This document shows, piece by piece, positions 19,387-27,038 of a stretch of DNA of 64,000 nucleotides. The position numbers and the translations under genes are program-made. This DNA is from Nonlabens xiamenensis (GTDB lineage Bacteria > Bacteroidota > Bacteroidia > Flavobacteriales > Flavobacteriaceae): NCBI RefSeq assembly GCF_003865345.1, contig NZ_RMVE01000001.1, positions 806,001-870,000 of the forward strand. Reading direction: 5' to 3'. The notes beneath the pieces were generated by a model. The model saw nothing but the letters and a program-made list of their open reading frames with translations, was not told the DNA's origin and ran no database searches. Positions within the stretch are counted from its first letter, which is position 1, and each line of letters begins with the position of its first letter.

Positions 19387-20406
19387 ATGCCTCAGAAGTT
19401 AACCCTCAAGAAAATAGCTACCGACTTAAAAGTCTCTATATCAACAGTTTCTAAGGCTTTACGGGACTCTCATGAAATCAGTGAGGAGACCCGTACTAAG
19501 ATAAAGGACTATGCCAAAAAGTTCAATTACAAGCCCAACAGCATTGCTCTGAGTCTCAAAAATCAGAAAACGAAAAAAATAGGAATCATCATTCCCGAAA
19601 TTGTTCATCATTTTTTTGCGACAGTTATTTCGGGAGTAGAGCGTGTGGCTAACGAAAAAGGTTATCAAGTCATTATTACACTTTCGGGAGAGAGTTTTGA
19701 TAAGGAAGTGGTGAATATGGAGATGCTGGCCAACGGTAGTATTGACGGATTTATCATGTCTCTATCCAAGGAAACCATGTCTAAACAGGATTTCCATCAC
19801 CTGAGGGAAGTAACTAATCAAGGTATGCCTATCGTGATGTTTGATCGGGTATCCAAAGACATTCAATGTGATCAGATCATCATTGACGACGTGTCAGCAA
19901 GCCATACCGCGACGGAATTCCTGTTGCGTAAAGGTTGCAAAAAGCTAGGGATCATCTCTACTGTAGACTATGTAAGTGTGGGAAGACTACGTACCCAGGG
20001 CTTCAGGGAAGCCTTGCAACAACGCATGTTTGAGATGGAAGAACATCAGGTGCTAAAAATAGAGGACGCCGAAAACTGCGATAATCTGATCGAAAATTTT
20101 CTAAAAGAAAATGAGTTTGACGGGATCGTGGCAGTAAACGAACTTTTTGCTGTGACCGCGAGTAAGGCTTTACAGCGCATGGGTAAAAAGATTCCGCAAG
20201 ATGTAGCAATCGTTGCTTTTACAGACGGAATGCTTTCTAAATACGCGAGTCCTACACTCACAACCATCAGCCAAAACGGGGAAGAAATGGGCGCGCTGGC
20301 GGCCAGCAAACTGATTGAAAAACTAGAAGCCGAGGATCATAAAGAGGAAAGTTACGAAACCGTTGTCGTAAAAACTTCACTTGTAGAGCGGGAATCAACT
20401 CCTTAA
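19387..20406 (+). CDS. LacI-family transcriptional regulator of maltose/starch use
   Basis: This 339-residue protein has an N-terminal helix-turn-helix (LKKIATDLKVSISTVSKALR at about residues 6-25) and a hinge helix with PNSIALSLKNQ, followed by a periplasmic-binding-protein-like effector domain that starts at KKIGIIIPEIVHHFFATVI. It should bind the CGAAAACGTTTTCG operator just upstream and respond to maltose or a derived sugar; the effector is an inference. Bacteroides use SusR for the same task, whereas marine Flavobacteria often have a LacI-type protein next to the maltose genes. It is divergent from susC, and the permease operon follows 124 bases downstream. Confidence 0.94.
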   Translation: MPQKLTLKKIATDLKVSISTVSKALRDSHEISEETRTKIKDYAKKFNYKPNSIALSLKNQKTKKIGIIIPEIVHHFFATVISGVERVANEKGYQVIITLSGESFDKEVVNMEMLANGSIDGFIMSLSKETMSKQDFHHLREVTNQGMPIVMFDRVSKDIQCDQIIIDDVSASHTATEFLLRKGCKKLGIISTVDYVSVGRLRTQGFREALQQRMFEMEEHQVLKIEDAENCDNLIENFLKENEFDGIVAVNELFAVTASKALQRMGKKIPQDVAIVAFTDGMLSKYASPTLTTISQNGEEMGALAASKLIEKLEAEDHKEESYETVVVKTSLVERESTP

Positions 20407-20412
20407 TTTTCT

Positions 20413-20420
20413 TAACTTTG
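20413..20420 (+). promoter_or_regulatory. Likely -7 box of the permease-phosphorylase operon
   Basis: TAACTTTG is a perfect match to the Bacteroidota -7 element TAnnTTTG. No TTG is present at 17-23 bases upstream, so the -33 side is weak, which would fit an activated promoter. It would give a leader of about 100 bases before the permease start. Confidence 0.45.
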
Positions 20421-20454
20421 TCTTATTCGATTGAACTTTTTATTCGGTCGTCTC

Positions 20455-20508
20455 ATCAAAACTTATCTTCTTCACACACTTAAGTTTTGATAAGTCATAA
20501 GGCTTATC
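20455..20508 (+). promoter_or_regulatory. Competing hairpins in the leader of the maltose operon
   Basis: ATCAAAACTTA (20455-20465) and TAAGTTTTGAT (20481-20491) form a perfect 11-bp inverted repeat. GATAAG (20489-20494) and CTTATC (20503-20508) form a second stem that shares three bases with the first, so the two exclude each other in part. GATAAGT (20489-20495) can also pair with ACTTATC (20461-20467). No T run follows. It could be an operator or a leader RNA switch; the function is not shown. Confidence 0.5.
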
Positions 20509-20529
20509 GTCATTAAATCTAATTACGAT

Positions 20530-22062
20530 ATGCAAAAGCCTAAGTTAGGTTTCTGGGACATCTGGAACATGAGTTTTGGATTCCTGGGTATTCAGTTTGG
20601 TTTTGCCCTGCAAAATGCAAACGTCTCTAGAATTTTTTCTACCCTAGATGCTCCAGTAGAGGATCTTGCCGTGTATTGGTTAGCTGCACCTTTAACGGGT
20701 TTGATCGTGCAACCCATCATTGGTTATTTCAGTGATAGAACCTGGACAAAGCTCGGTAGAAGGAGACCTTATTTCTTGGTCGGCGCCATTCTGTCTTCTT
20801 TGGCCTTGATCGCTATGCCCAATTCAAGTACATTATGGATGGCCATTGGGGTACTTTGGATTATGGACTCCAGTATTAATATATCCATGGAGCCTTTCCG
20901 TGCCTTTGTGGGGGATAACTTGCCTCAGCGTCAACGCGCTTTGGGTTTTGCTATGCAATCCTTTTTCATTGGGATAGGTGCCGTAGTTGGATCATTGCTT
21001 CCCTATATTTTCACCAACTGGTTGGGGATTAGCAACACCGCACCAGAAGGTGTAATTCCTGATTCTGTAACTTATTCATTTTATGCAGGAGCAGCAGTAT
21101 TTCTTACCGCAGTGCTTTGGACAGTTTTCAAATCAAAAGAGTATTCTCCGGCAGAAATGAAGGAATTTGAAAAATCTGAGCCTTCGCAAGCTGTTAAAAG
21201 AGATACTCCGGAAGATCTTCAAAAAAATATCAATTGGCAATTCATTAATGGAGCCATTATGTCCGTTGTGGGTGCTGCTGGTGTCGCGTGGGTTTATACA
21301 GGTGATTTAAAGAAGGATCTTTACATTTTGACTATCGGACTCATTGTCGCTGGAATATTGTTTATAGTGGTGGGTCTTTTAAGAAGGGCAAGTATCAAGA
21401 ATGGTTTTACCATCATCATTACCGATATGCAAAATATGCCCAAAACCATGAAGCAGCTGGCTATCGTTCAGTTTTTTTCATGGTTTGCACTTTTCTCGAT
21501 GTGGATTTATATGAATGACACAGTCACTGGCCACGTTTTTGGTTTCTTTGATAAAACCTCTCAAGAATATAATGACGCCGCAGATTGGGTTTCAGTCATG
21601 TTTGGTGTTTACAACGCTGTTGCAGCTGCGGTGGCCTTTCTCTTGCCAGTGGTGGCCAAAAGAACTTCCAATAAAGTAACCCACATGCTCGCGTTGATCC
21701 TAGGAGGTTTAGGCCTTATCTCAGTGTACTTTGTCAGTGATCGGATCGGATTAGTGATGAGTATGGTAGGTGTGGGTGTCGCTTGGGCAAGTATTTTATC
21801 CATTCCATATGCCATGTTATCAGGTTCTCTGCCTTCAAGTAAGATGGGCTATTATATGGGGGTATTTAACTTTTTCATAGTGATCCCTCAACTGGTTGCG
21901 GCCAGTATATTAGGGTACCTCGTCGGAACCGTTTTTAATGACCAGCCAGTATATGCGATGCTCATTGGCGGATGTGCCATGATTCTTGCCGGCGTACTGA
22001 CATTGAACGTGTCTACCGCAAGAAAAGTCGCTATCCCAGAAACAACAGTAAGACCGCAATAG
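20530..22062 (+). CDS. SLC45-like MFS sugar permease, probably for maltose
   Basis: This 510-residue inner-membrane protein has about twelve membrane segments. It carries the marks of the glycoside-pentoside-hexuronide/SLC45 branch of the major facilitator superfamily: the N-terminus FWDIWNMSFGFLGIQFGFAL, the loop GYFSDRTWTKLGRRRPYF near residue 64-81 (the D-R-x(n)-G-R-R-R-P motif), and WIMDSSINISMEPFRAFVGD near 117. Such permeases in Flavobacteria sit next to maltose phosphorylase and bring intact maltose into the cytoplasm. The phosphoglucomutase gene starts 2 bases after its stop codon, so they share one transcript. Confidence 0.93.
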   Translation: MQKPKLGFWDIWNMSFGFLGIQFGFALQNANVSRIFSTLDAPVEDLAVYWLAAPLTGLIVQPIIGYFSDRTWTKLGRRRPYFLVGAILSSLALIAMPNSSTLWMAIGVLWIMDSSINISMEPFRAFVGDNLPQRQRALGFAMQSFFIGIGAVVGSLLPYIFTNWLGISNTAPEGVIPDSVTYSFYAGAAVFLTAVLWTVFKSKEYSPAEMKEFEKSEPSQAVKRDTPEDLQKNINWQFINGAIMSVVGAAGVAWVYTGDLKKDLYILTIGLIVAGILFIVVGLLRRASIKNGFTIIITDMQNMPKTMKQLAIVQFFSWFALFSMWIYMNDTVTGHVFGFFDKTSQEYNDAADWVSVMFGVYNAVAAAVAFLLPVVAKRTSNKVTHMLALILGGLGLISVYFVSDRIGLVMSMVGVGVAWASILSIPYAMLSGSLPSSKMGYYMGVFNFFIVIPQLVAASILGYLVGTVFNDQPVYAMLIGGCAMILAGVLTLNVSTARKVAIPETTVRPQ

Positions 22063-22063
22063 C

Positions 22064-22726
22064 ATGAAGAAAAAAGCATTCATATTTGACCTGGATGGTG
22101 TTATCGTAGACACGGCAAAGTTTCATTTTGTCGCTTGGCAACGTTTGGCAGCTTCCTTGGACATCAACTTTACAGAAAAAGAAAACGAACAACTCAAAGG
22201 GGTTTCCCGTGTCAATTCTCTCAAGAAAATTTTGGAGTGGGGAGACAAACAAATTTCTGAGGATTTGTTTCAATCCAAAATGGCCCAGAAAAATCAAGAA
22301 TACCTTGAACTCATCAAAACCTTGAGTACAGACGATATTCTACCAGGTGTACACGATTTCCTTATCAAATTACGCCAATCTGGACAACCTATCGCTTTGG
22401 GTAGCGCTAGTAAAAATGCGCGTCCGATTCTGGAGAAACTGGGTATTATGAATCTCTTTGATGTGATCGTAGATGGTACCGATGTGACCAAAGCCAAACC
22501 AGATCCCGAAGTGTTCCTCAGCGCTTGTGGCCAATTGCAAATGCAAGCCAGTGAAAGCGTTGTATTTGAAGACAGCTTGGCTGGAATCCAAGCCGCCAAT
22601 TCGGCAGGGATGATCTCCATCGGATTGGGAGATCCCCAAATTTTAAAAGAGGCAGACGAGGTTTTCCAAACCTTTACCCAAATGCCCGAAGACTATATCA
22701 ACAGCCTATTAAATAAGAAGAAATGA
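22064..22726 (+). CDS. pgmB: Beta-phosphoglucomutase
   Basis: This 220-residue HAD-superfamily protein converts beta-glucose-1-phosphate to glucose-6-phosphate in the cytoplasm. The catalytic FDLDGVIVDT is at residues 8-17 (Asp9 nucleophile, Asp11 acid/base). The cap residues, the GSASKNARPIL segment near 112, KAKPDPEVFL near 144 and FEDSLAGIQAANSAGM near 167 are typical. It overlaps the maltose phosphorylase gene by 4 bases (ATGA), and the pair forms a two-step path from maltose to glucose-6-phosphate without ATP. Confidence 0.96.
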   Translation: MKKKAFIFDLDGVIVDTAKFHFVAWQRLAASLDINFTEKENEQLKGVSRVNSLKKILEWGDKQISEDLFQSKMAQKNQEYLELIKTLSTDDILPGVHDFLIKLRQSGQPIALGSASKNARPILEKLGIMNLFDVIVDGTDVTKAKPDPEVFLSACGQLQMQASESVVFEDSLAGIQAANSAGMISIGLGDPQILKEADEVFQTFTQMPEDYINSLLNKKK

Positions 22727-25026
22727 ATCAAGAATATATCATACCCCATCCATGGTCCATTATAGAAGAAGGATGGAAACCTTCCCTGGTAAAGTCCAGT
22801 GAAAGTCTGTTTTCTATTGGGAATGGAGCCATGGGACAACGCGCCAATTTTGAAGAAAAATACTCTGGTGAAACTTTTCAGGGTAGTTATGTGGCTGGTG
22901 TTTATTATCCAGATAAAACCCGTGTAGGTTGGTGGAAGAATGGGTATCCAGAATATTTTGCCAAAGTACTCAATGCACCCAATTTTATCGGTATCGATGT
23001 CTTTGTCAATGGGCAAGAATTGGATCTGGCCAACGTTCAGGAAGTCAGAGATTATCGCCGCGAACTCAACATGAAGGAAGGTTGGTATGAGCGTTCTTTT
23101 GTTGCGCAGATAAATGAAGAGCACGCCATCAAGGTGGTGGCCCGCCGTTTCCTTAGTTTGGAGATGGATGAACTGGCTGTCATTAATTATAAGGTTACTG
23201 CCGTTCAGGGCGATCTCGACATTTCTTTTGAACCTTATATTGATGCTGGAATCACCAATGAGGATTCTAACTGGGATGACGCCTTTTGGGAAGTAGAGGA
23301 ATTGGTTTCTGAAGATCACCAGGCCTTTATTCGTAGTCGTACCAATAAAACTAACTTTTATGTAGCGACTTTTATGCAATCCGAATTGTACAAGAATGGT
23401 GAGCATGTTCAATACGCTACCCATCTAGACCAAAACAATACGGTAGTCAGACACAAAGCAGGTGGGAAAATCGCTCAGGGCGAAAGTTTAACCTTACGCA
23501 AATATGCCGGTTATACCTCTAGCCTGAACCACGAGCATTTTGATTTGTTTCCCGCAGCCAAAAATTTAATGAAAAAGGCTACCGAACTCGGTTATGAAAG
23601 TTTACTCAAATTACAGGCTGATTCCTGGAACAAGATTTGGGCGATGGCTGACATCAAGATCGACGGTGATCTCAAAGCCCAGCAAGGAATAAGATTCAAT
23701 ATTTTCCAACTGAACCAAACTTATCTGGGGAAGGATTCTAGGCTCAATATCGGTCCGAAAGGATTTACTGGTGAGAAGTACGGAGGGTCTACCTACTGGG
23801 ATACCGAGGCGTATTGTATACCATTTTACATGGCGACCAAAGATCAAAAAGTCGCTCGTAATCTGCTCCAGTACCGCTACGAACAACTGGACAAAGCCAT
23901 TGAAAATGCCGAAAAACTAGGTTTTGAAAATGGGGCTGCGCTTTATCCCATGGTAACCATGAACGGAGAAGAATCTCATAATGAATGGGAGATTACTTTT
24001 GAAGAAATTCACCGTAATGGCGCAATGGTTTTTGCCATTTACAACTACGTAAGATACACGGGTGATTTCAGCTATATTCCAGAAATGGGATTGGAGGTAA
24101 TGATCGCTATCGCTAGATTCTGGCACCAGCGAGCCACCTACTCTCAACGTGCTAATCAATACATGATATTGGGCGTAACTGGTCCCAACGAATATGAAAA
24201 CAATGTAAACAATAACTGGTATACCAATTACCTGGCGCAATGGTGTATAAGATACACGCTTGAACAAATCAGCAAGGTCAAGGACGGCCATAAAACCGAT
24301 TATGAACGTGTCATGGCCAAAACCAAACTGACAGACAAGGAATTGGCCGGTTGGTTGGATGTGGCAGATCACATGTACATGCCGTATGATAAGGAGTTAG
24401 GAATCTACCTTCAACAGGATGGATTCCTGGACAAGGAAATCATTCCGGTAAGCGAGTTGTCCAAAAACAATCGACCGATCAACCAAAAATGGAGTTGGGA
24501 CAGAATCCTGCGCAGCTGTTACATCAAACAAGCTGATGTTCTGCAAGGTTTTTACTTTTTTGAAGATCATTTTTCTACCCAGGAACTTCAAAAGCATTTT
24601 GATTTTTACGAGCCATTGACCGTTCATGAGAGTTCGCTTTCTCCTTGCGTTCACAGCATTCAGGCGGCCAAATTGGACCGTATGGATCAGGCCTACGAAT
24701 TTTACCTGCGTACCTCACGACTGGACCTTGATGATTATAACAAGGAGGTAGAAGAAGGTTGTCATATCACCAGTATGGCAGGAACCTGGATGAGTATTGT
24801 AGAAGGTTTCGGAGGCTTACAAATCATTAATGACAAGCCCAGCTTTACTACCAGACTACCTGAGCAATGGGAAAGTTTTAGTTTTAAGATCAATTTCAGG
24901 AATCAGATCCTGAATGTGCAGGTCAACAAATCAGGTACCCAGGTGACACTGGAAGGTAAGCACCCCCAAGACGTGATCATCAATGGTGAATTACACAGTC
25001 TGGAACCTCAAATGGTAAACGCTTAA
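22723..25026 (+). CDS. GH65 maltose phosphorylase
   Basis: This 767-residue cytoplasmic enzyme of glycoside hydrolase family 65 splits maltose with phosphate into glucose and beta-glucose-1-phosphate. The catalytic motif NGEESHNEWEITFEEIHRNG (residues 414-433) contains the conserved glutamates, including the general acid. The phosphate-binding and lid regions such as GAMGQRANFEE near 36 and VHESSLSPCVHSI near 637 are intact, and the length is normal for the family. GH65 also contains trehalose and kojibiose phosphorylases. Here the amylases, permease and pgmB make maltose the best choice. It starts in a 4-base overlap with pgmB and is followed after 3 bases by a GH13 gene. Confidence 0.95.
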   Translation: MNQEYIIPHPWSIIEEGWKPSLVKSSESLFSIGNGAMGQRANFEEKYSGETFQGSYVAGVYYPDKTRVGWWKNGYPEYFAKVLNAPNFIGIDVFVNGQELDLANVQEVRDYRRELNMKEGWYERSFVAQINEEHAIKVVARRFLSLEMDELAVINYKVTAVQGDLDISFEPYIDAGITNEDSNWDDAFWEVEELVSEDHQAFIRSRTNKTNFYVATFMQSELYKNGEHVQYATHLDQNNTVVRHKAGGKIAQGESLTLRKYAGYTSSLNHEHFDLFPAAKNLMKKATELGYESLLKLQADSWNKIWAMADIKIDGDLKAQQGIRFNIFQLNQTYLGKDSRLNIGPKGFTGEKYGGSTYWDTEAYCIPFYMATKDQKVARNLLQYRYEQLDKAIENAEKLGFENGAALYPMVTMNGEESHNEWEITFEEIHRNGAMVFAIYNYVRYTGDFSYIPEMGLEVMIAIARFWHQRATYSQRANQYMILGVTGPNEYENNVNNNWYTNYLAQWCIRYTLEQISKVKDGHKTDYERVMAKTKLTDKELAGWLDVADHMYMPYDKELGIYLQQDGFLDKEIIPVSELSKNNRPINQKWSWDRILRSCYIKQADVLQGFYFFEDHFSTQELQKHFDFYEPLTVHESSLSPCVHSIQAAKLDRMDQAYEFYLRTSRLDLDDYNKEVEEGCHITSMAGTWMSIVEGFGGLQIINDKPSFTTRLPEQWESFSFKINFRNQILNVQVNKSGTQVTLEGKHPQDVIINGELHSLEPQMVNA

Positions 25027-25029
25027 ATT

Positions 25030-26907
25030 ATGAAGTATCTGGTAAGGCTTGTTGGGATTTGCTGTTGTTTCGCTTTCGCGAAAGCGGGATTTGCACAATC
25101 CATTGAACGTGTCGAACCTCCGTTTTGGTGGTCCGGAATGAAACATTCCCAGGTGGAATTGATGATATACGGTAAAGATATAGGCCGTGCTGCCAGCGTT
25201 TCGGCCGATTTGCCCGTGGTCAAGCTACGTAAAACAGAAAACCCGAACTATTTATTTGTGACCTTGGATACCAGCGATAAAGCTCCTGGTTCTTATGGGA
25301 TAAGTTTAAATAAGGGCGACAGCTATTTTGAATATGATTTTCATTTGCTTCAGCGACGTGCGGATTCTGAAAATAGAAGAGGGTTTGACAGCAGCGATAT
25401 CATTTATCTGTTGATGCCTGATCGTTTTGCCAATGGTGACCCCAGCAACGATAGCGATCCAGATCTGACTGAAAAAGCCAACCGAAAGATCAAGGGAGGA
25501 AGACATGGTGGCGATATTCAAGGTATCATCGACCATCTGGATTATATAGACGAGTTGGGTGCCACGGCCATTTGGAGTACACCATTATTAGAAGACAATG
25601 ATGCGGCCTATTCCTACCATACTTATGCCCAGAGCGATGTTTACCGCATCGATCCCAGGTACGGGACCAATGAAGATTACCAGCGTCTGGCCACCGAGTT
25701 GCATGAAAAAGACATGAAGTTGATCATGGATTATGTGACCAATCACTGGGGAGCGACCCACTGGATGATGCAGGACTTGTCCACCAAGACCTGGATTCAT
25801 CAATTTGATGATAACAAGGGCAAGGATTTTCCTGTGACTGGATATGCCAATTCTTCCTATCGCCAAACCTCCCAAATGGATCCTCACGCCAGCAAGCGCG
25901 ACCAGCGGTATGCTGAAAAGGGATGGTTTGTAAGTTCGATGCCAGATCTCAATCAAGAAGATCCGTTGGTGTTGAATTACCTCATTCAGAATGCAATTTG
26001 GTGGATAGAATTTGCAGACCTGGATGGGCTTAGGGTTGATACTTATTCTTATGGAGAAAAAGAAGGTACTGCAGCTTGGACCCAGACGATTATGGAGGAG
26101 TACCCCAACTTTAATATTGTGGCAGAGACCTGGTTGCTTGATCAGGCTCAAATTGCATTTTGGCAAAAGGATTCAAAAATTGCGGCCATACAGGATTTTA
26201 ATACCCATGTACCCAGTGTAATGGACTTTACACTTCATGAGGCCATCATGCATGCATTTAAGGAGAACCAACAAGGATGGGACAAAGGCGTTGTGCGTTT
26301 TTATGAAAACTTCGTCAATGATTTTCTCTATCCCAACCCGGACAATATTCTCGTTTTTGCTGGAAATCACGATACCAATCGCCTCAGTGGCAATGGCCTG
26401 TACGATGGCGATCTGGCCAGCTATAAATTGGCAATGACCTTAGTGATGACCACTAGGGGTATACCTCAAATTTATTATGGAGACGAAATTGGGATGGCGG
26501 GTAATCGTGATGCCAATGGCGACGGCGATATACGCAGAGATTTTCCAGGTGGATGGAAAGGAGACAAAGTCAATGCTTTTACCGAACCCACGGAGTACCA
26601 AAAAAGCTTTCAGGATTTCGCCAGGACATTGATGAATTATCGCAAAAATAGCCCGGTATTACATACAGGGAAGATGATTCAATACGTTCCTGAGAACAAT
26701 TGCTATGTGTACTTTAGAGAAAAAGGAGCAGAAAAAGTCATGGTCATCATCAATAACAATCCGCAGGAAGTGGTGTTAAATATGTCCAGATTTAAAGAGA
26801 ACATTCAAAACCGCAAGAATGGAAATGATATTTTGACTGATCAAAGCGTTCAATTGGATGGAAACATGAAGGTCTCTGGGAAAACCAGTATGGTGATCGA
26901 GTTTTGA
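25030..26907 (+). CDS. susA: Periplasmic GH13 cyclomaltodextrinase/neopullulanase-like amylase
   Basis: This 625-residue enzyme has a signal peptide (ending in CFAFAKAGFAQ), so it acts in the periplasm. The N-terminal domain (RVEPPFWWSGMKHSQVELMI) is the cyclomaltodextrinase N-terminal fold, and the C-terminal part after about residue 540 is the matching C-domain. The barrel shows LIMDYVTNHWG, DGLRVDTYSYGE (nucleophile Asp near 338), IVAETWLLD (acid/base Glu) and VFAGNHDTNRL, so all catalytic residues are present. Motifs fit SusA, the periplasmic neopullulanase that cuts imported maltodextrins; the susA label is by analogy. The palindrome repeat encodes part of its signal peptide. Confidence 0.93.
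   Translation: MKYLVRLVGICCCFAFAKAGFAQSIERVEPPFWWSGMKHSQVELMIYGKDIGRAASVSADLPVVKLRKTENPNYLFVTLDTSDKAPGSYGISLNKGDSYFEYDFHLLQRRADSENRRGFDSSDIIYLLMPDRFANGDPSNDSDPDLTEKANRKIKGGRHGGDIQGIIDHLDYIDELGATAIWSTPLLEDNDAAYSYHTYAQSDVYRIDPRYGTNEDYQRLATELHEKDMKLIMDYVTNHWGATHWMMQDLSTKTWIHQFDDNKGKDFPVTGYANSSYRQTSQMDPHASKRDQRYAEKGWFVSSMPDLNQEDPLVLNYLIQNAIWWIEFADLDGLRVDTYSYGEKEGTAAWTQTIMEEYPNFNIVAETWLLDQAQIAFWQKDSKIAAIQDFNTHVPSVMDFTLHEAIMHAFKENQQGWDKGVVRFYENFVNDFLYPNPDNILVFAGNHDTNRLSGNGLYDGDLASYKLAMTLVMTTRGIPQIYYGDEIGMAGNRDANGDGDIRRDFPGGWKGDKVNAFTEPTEYQKSFQDFARTLMNYRKNSPVLHTGKMIQYVPENNCYVYFREKGAEKVMVIINNNPQEVVLNMSRFKENIQNRKNGNDILTDQSVQLDGNMKVSGKTSMVIEF
25071..25086. repeat. Palindrome copy in the signal peptide of the cyclomaltodextrinase-like enzyme
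   Basis: An exact 16-bp CGCTTTCGCGAAAGCG. It is read as A-F-A-K-A in the C-terminal part of the signal peptide. Confidence 0.92.
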
Positions 26908-26911
26908 TCAA

Positions 26912-26941
26912 TTGATACTGGACTAAACTTCGGTAAATTTC
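26912..26941 (+). promoter_or_regulatory. Possible secondary promoter before the second GH13 gene
   Basis: TTG (26912-26914) and TAAATTTC (26934-26941) are 19 bases apart, one mismatch from the consensus. The 131-base gap here is the only sizeable break in the otherwise tight operon. Support is moderate. Confidence 0.35.
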
Positions 26942-26961
26942 CTGCTATAAATGCGTCAGAG

Positions 26962-26973
26962 ACTCGTACGAGT
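26962..26973. promoter_or_regulatory. 12-bp intergenic palindrome
   Basis: ACTCGTACGAGT is a perfect palindrome lying about 20 bases after the possible promoter. It could be an operator; no protein can be assigned. Confidence 0.3.
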
Positions 26974-27038
26974 AAACTTAGCTTGAGATTGACCTTGTCG
27001 TTCCAGACCGACTCATGCGCTGACAACAGGATGAATAA

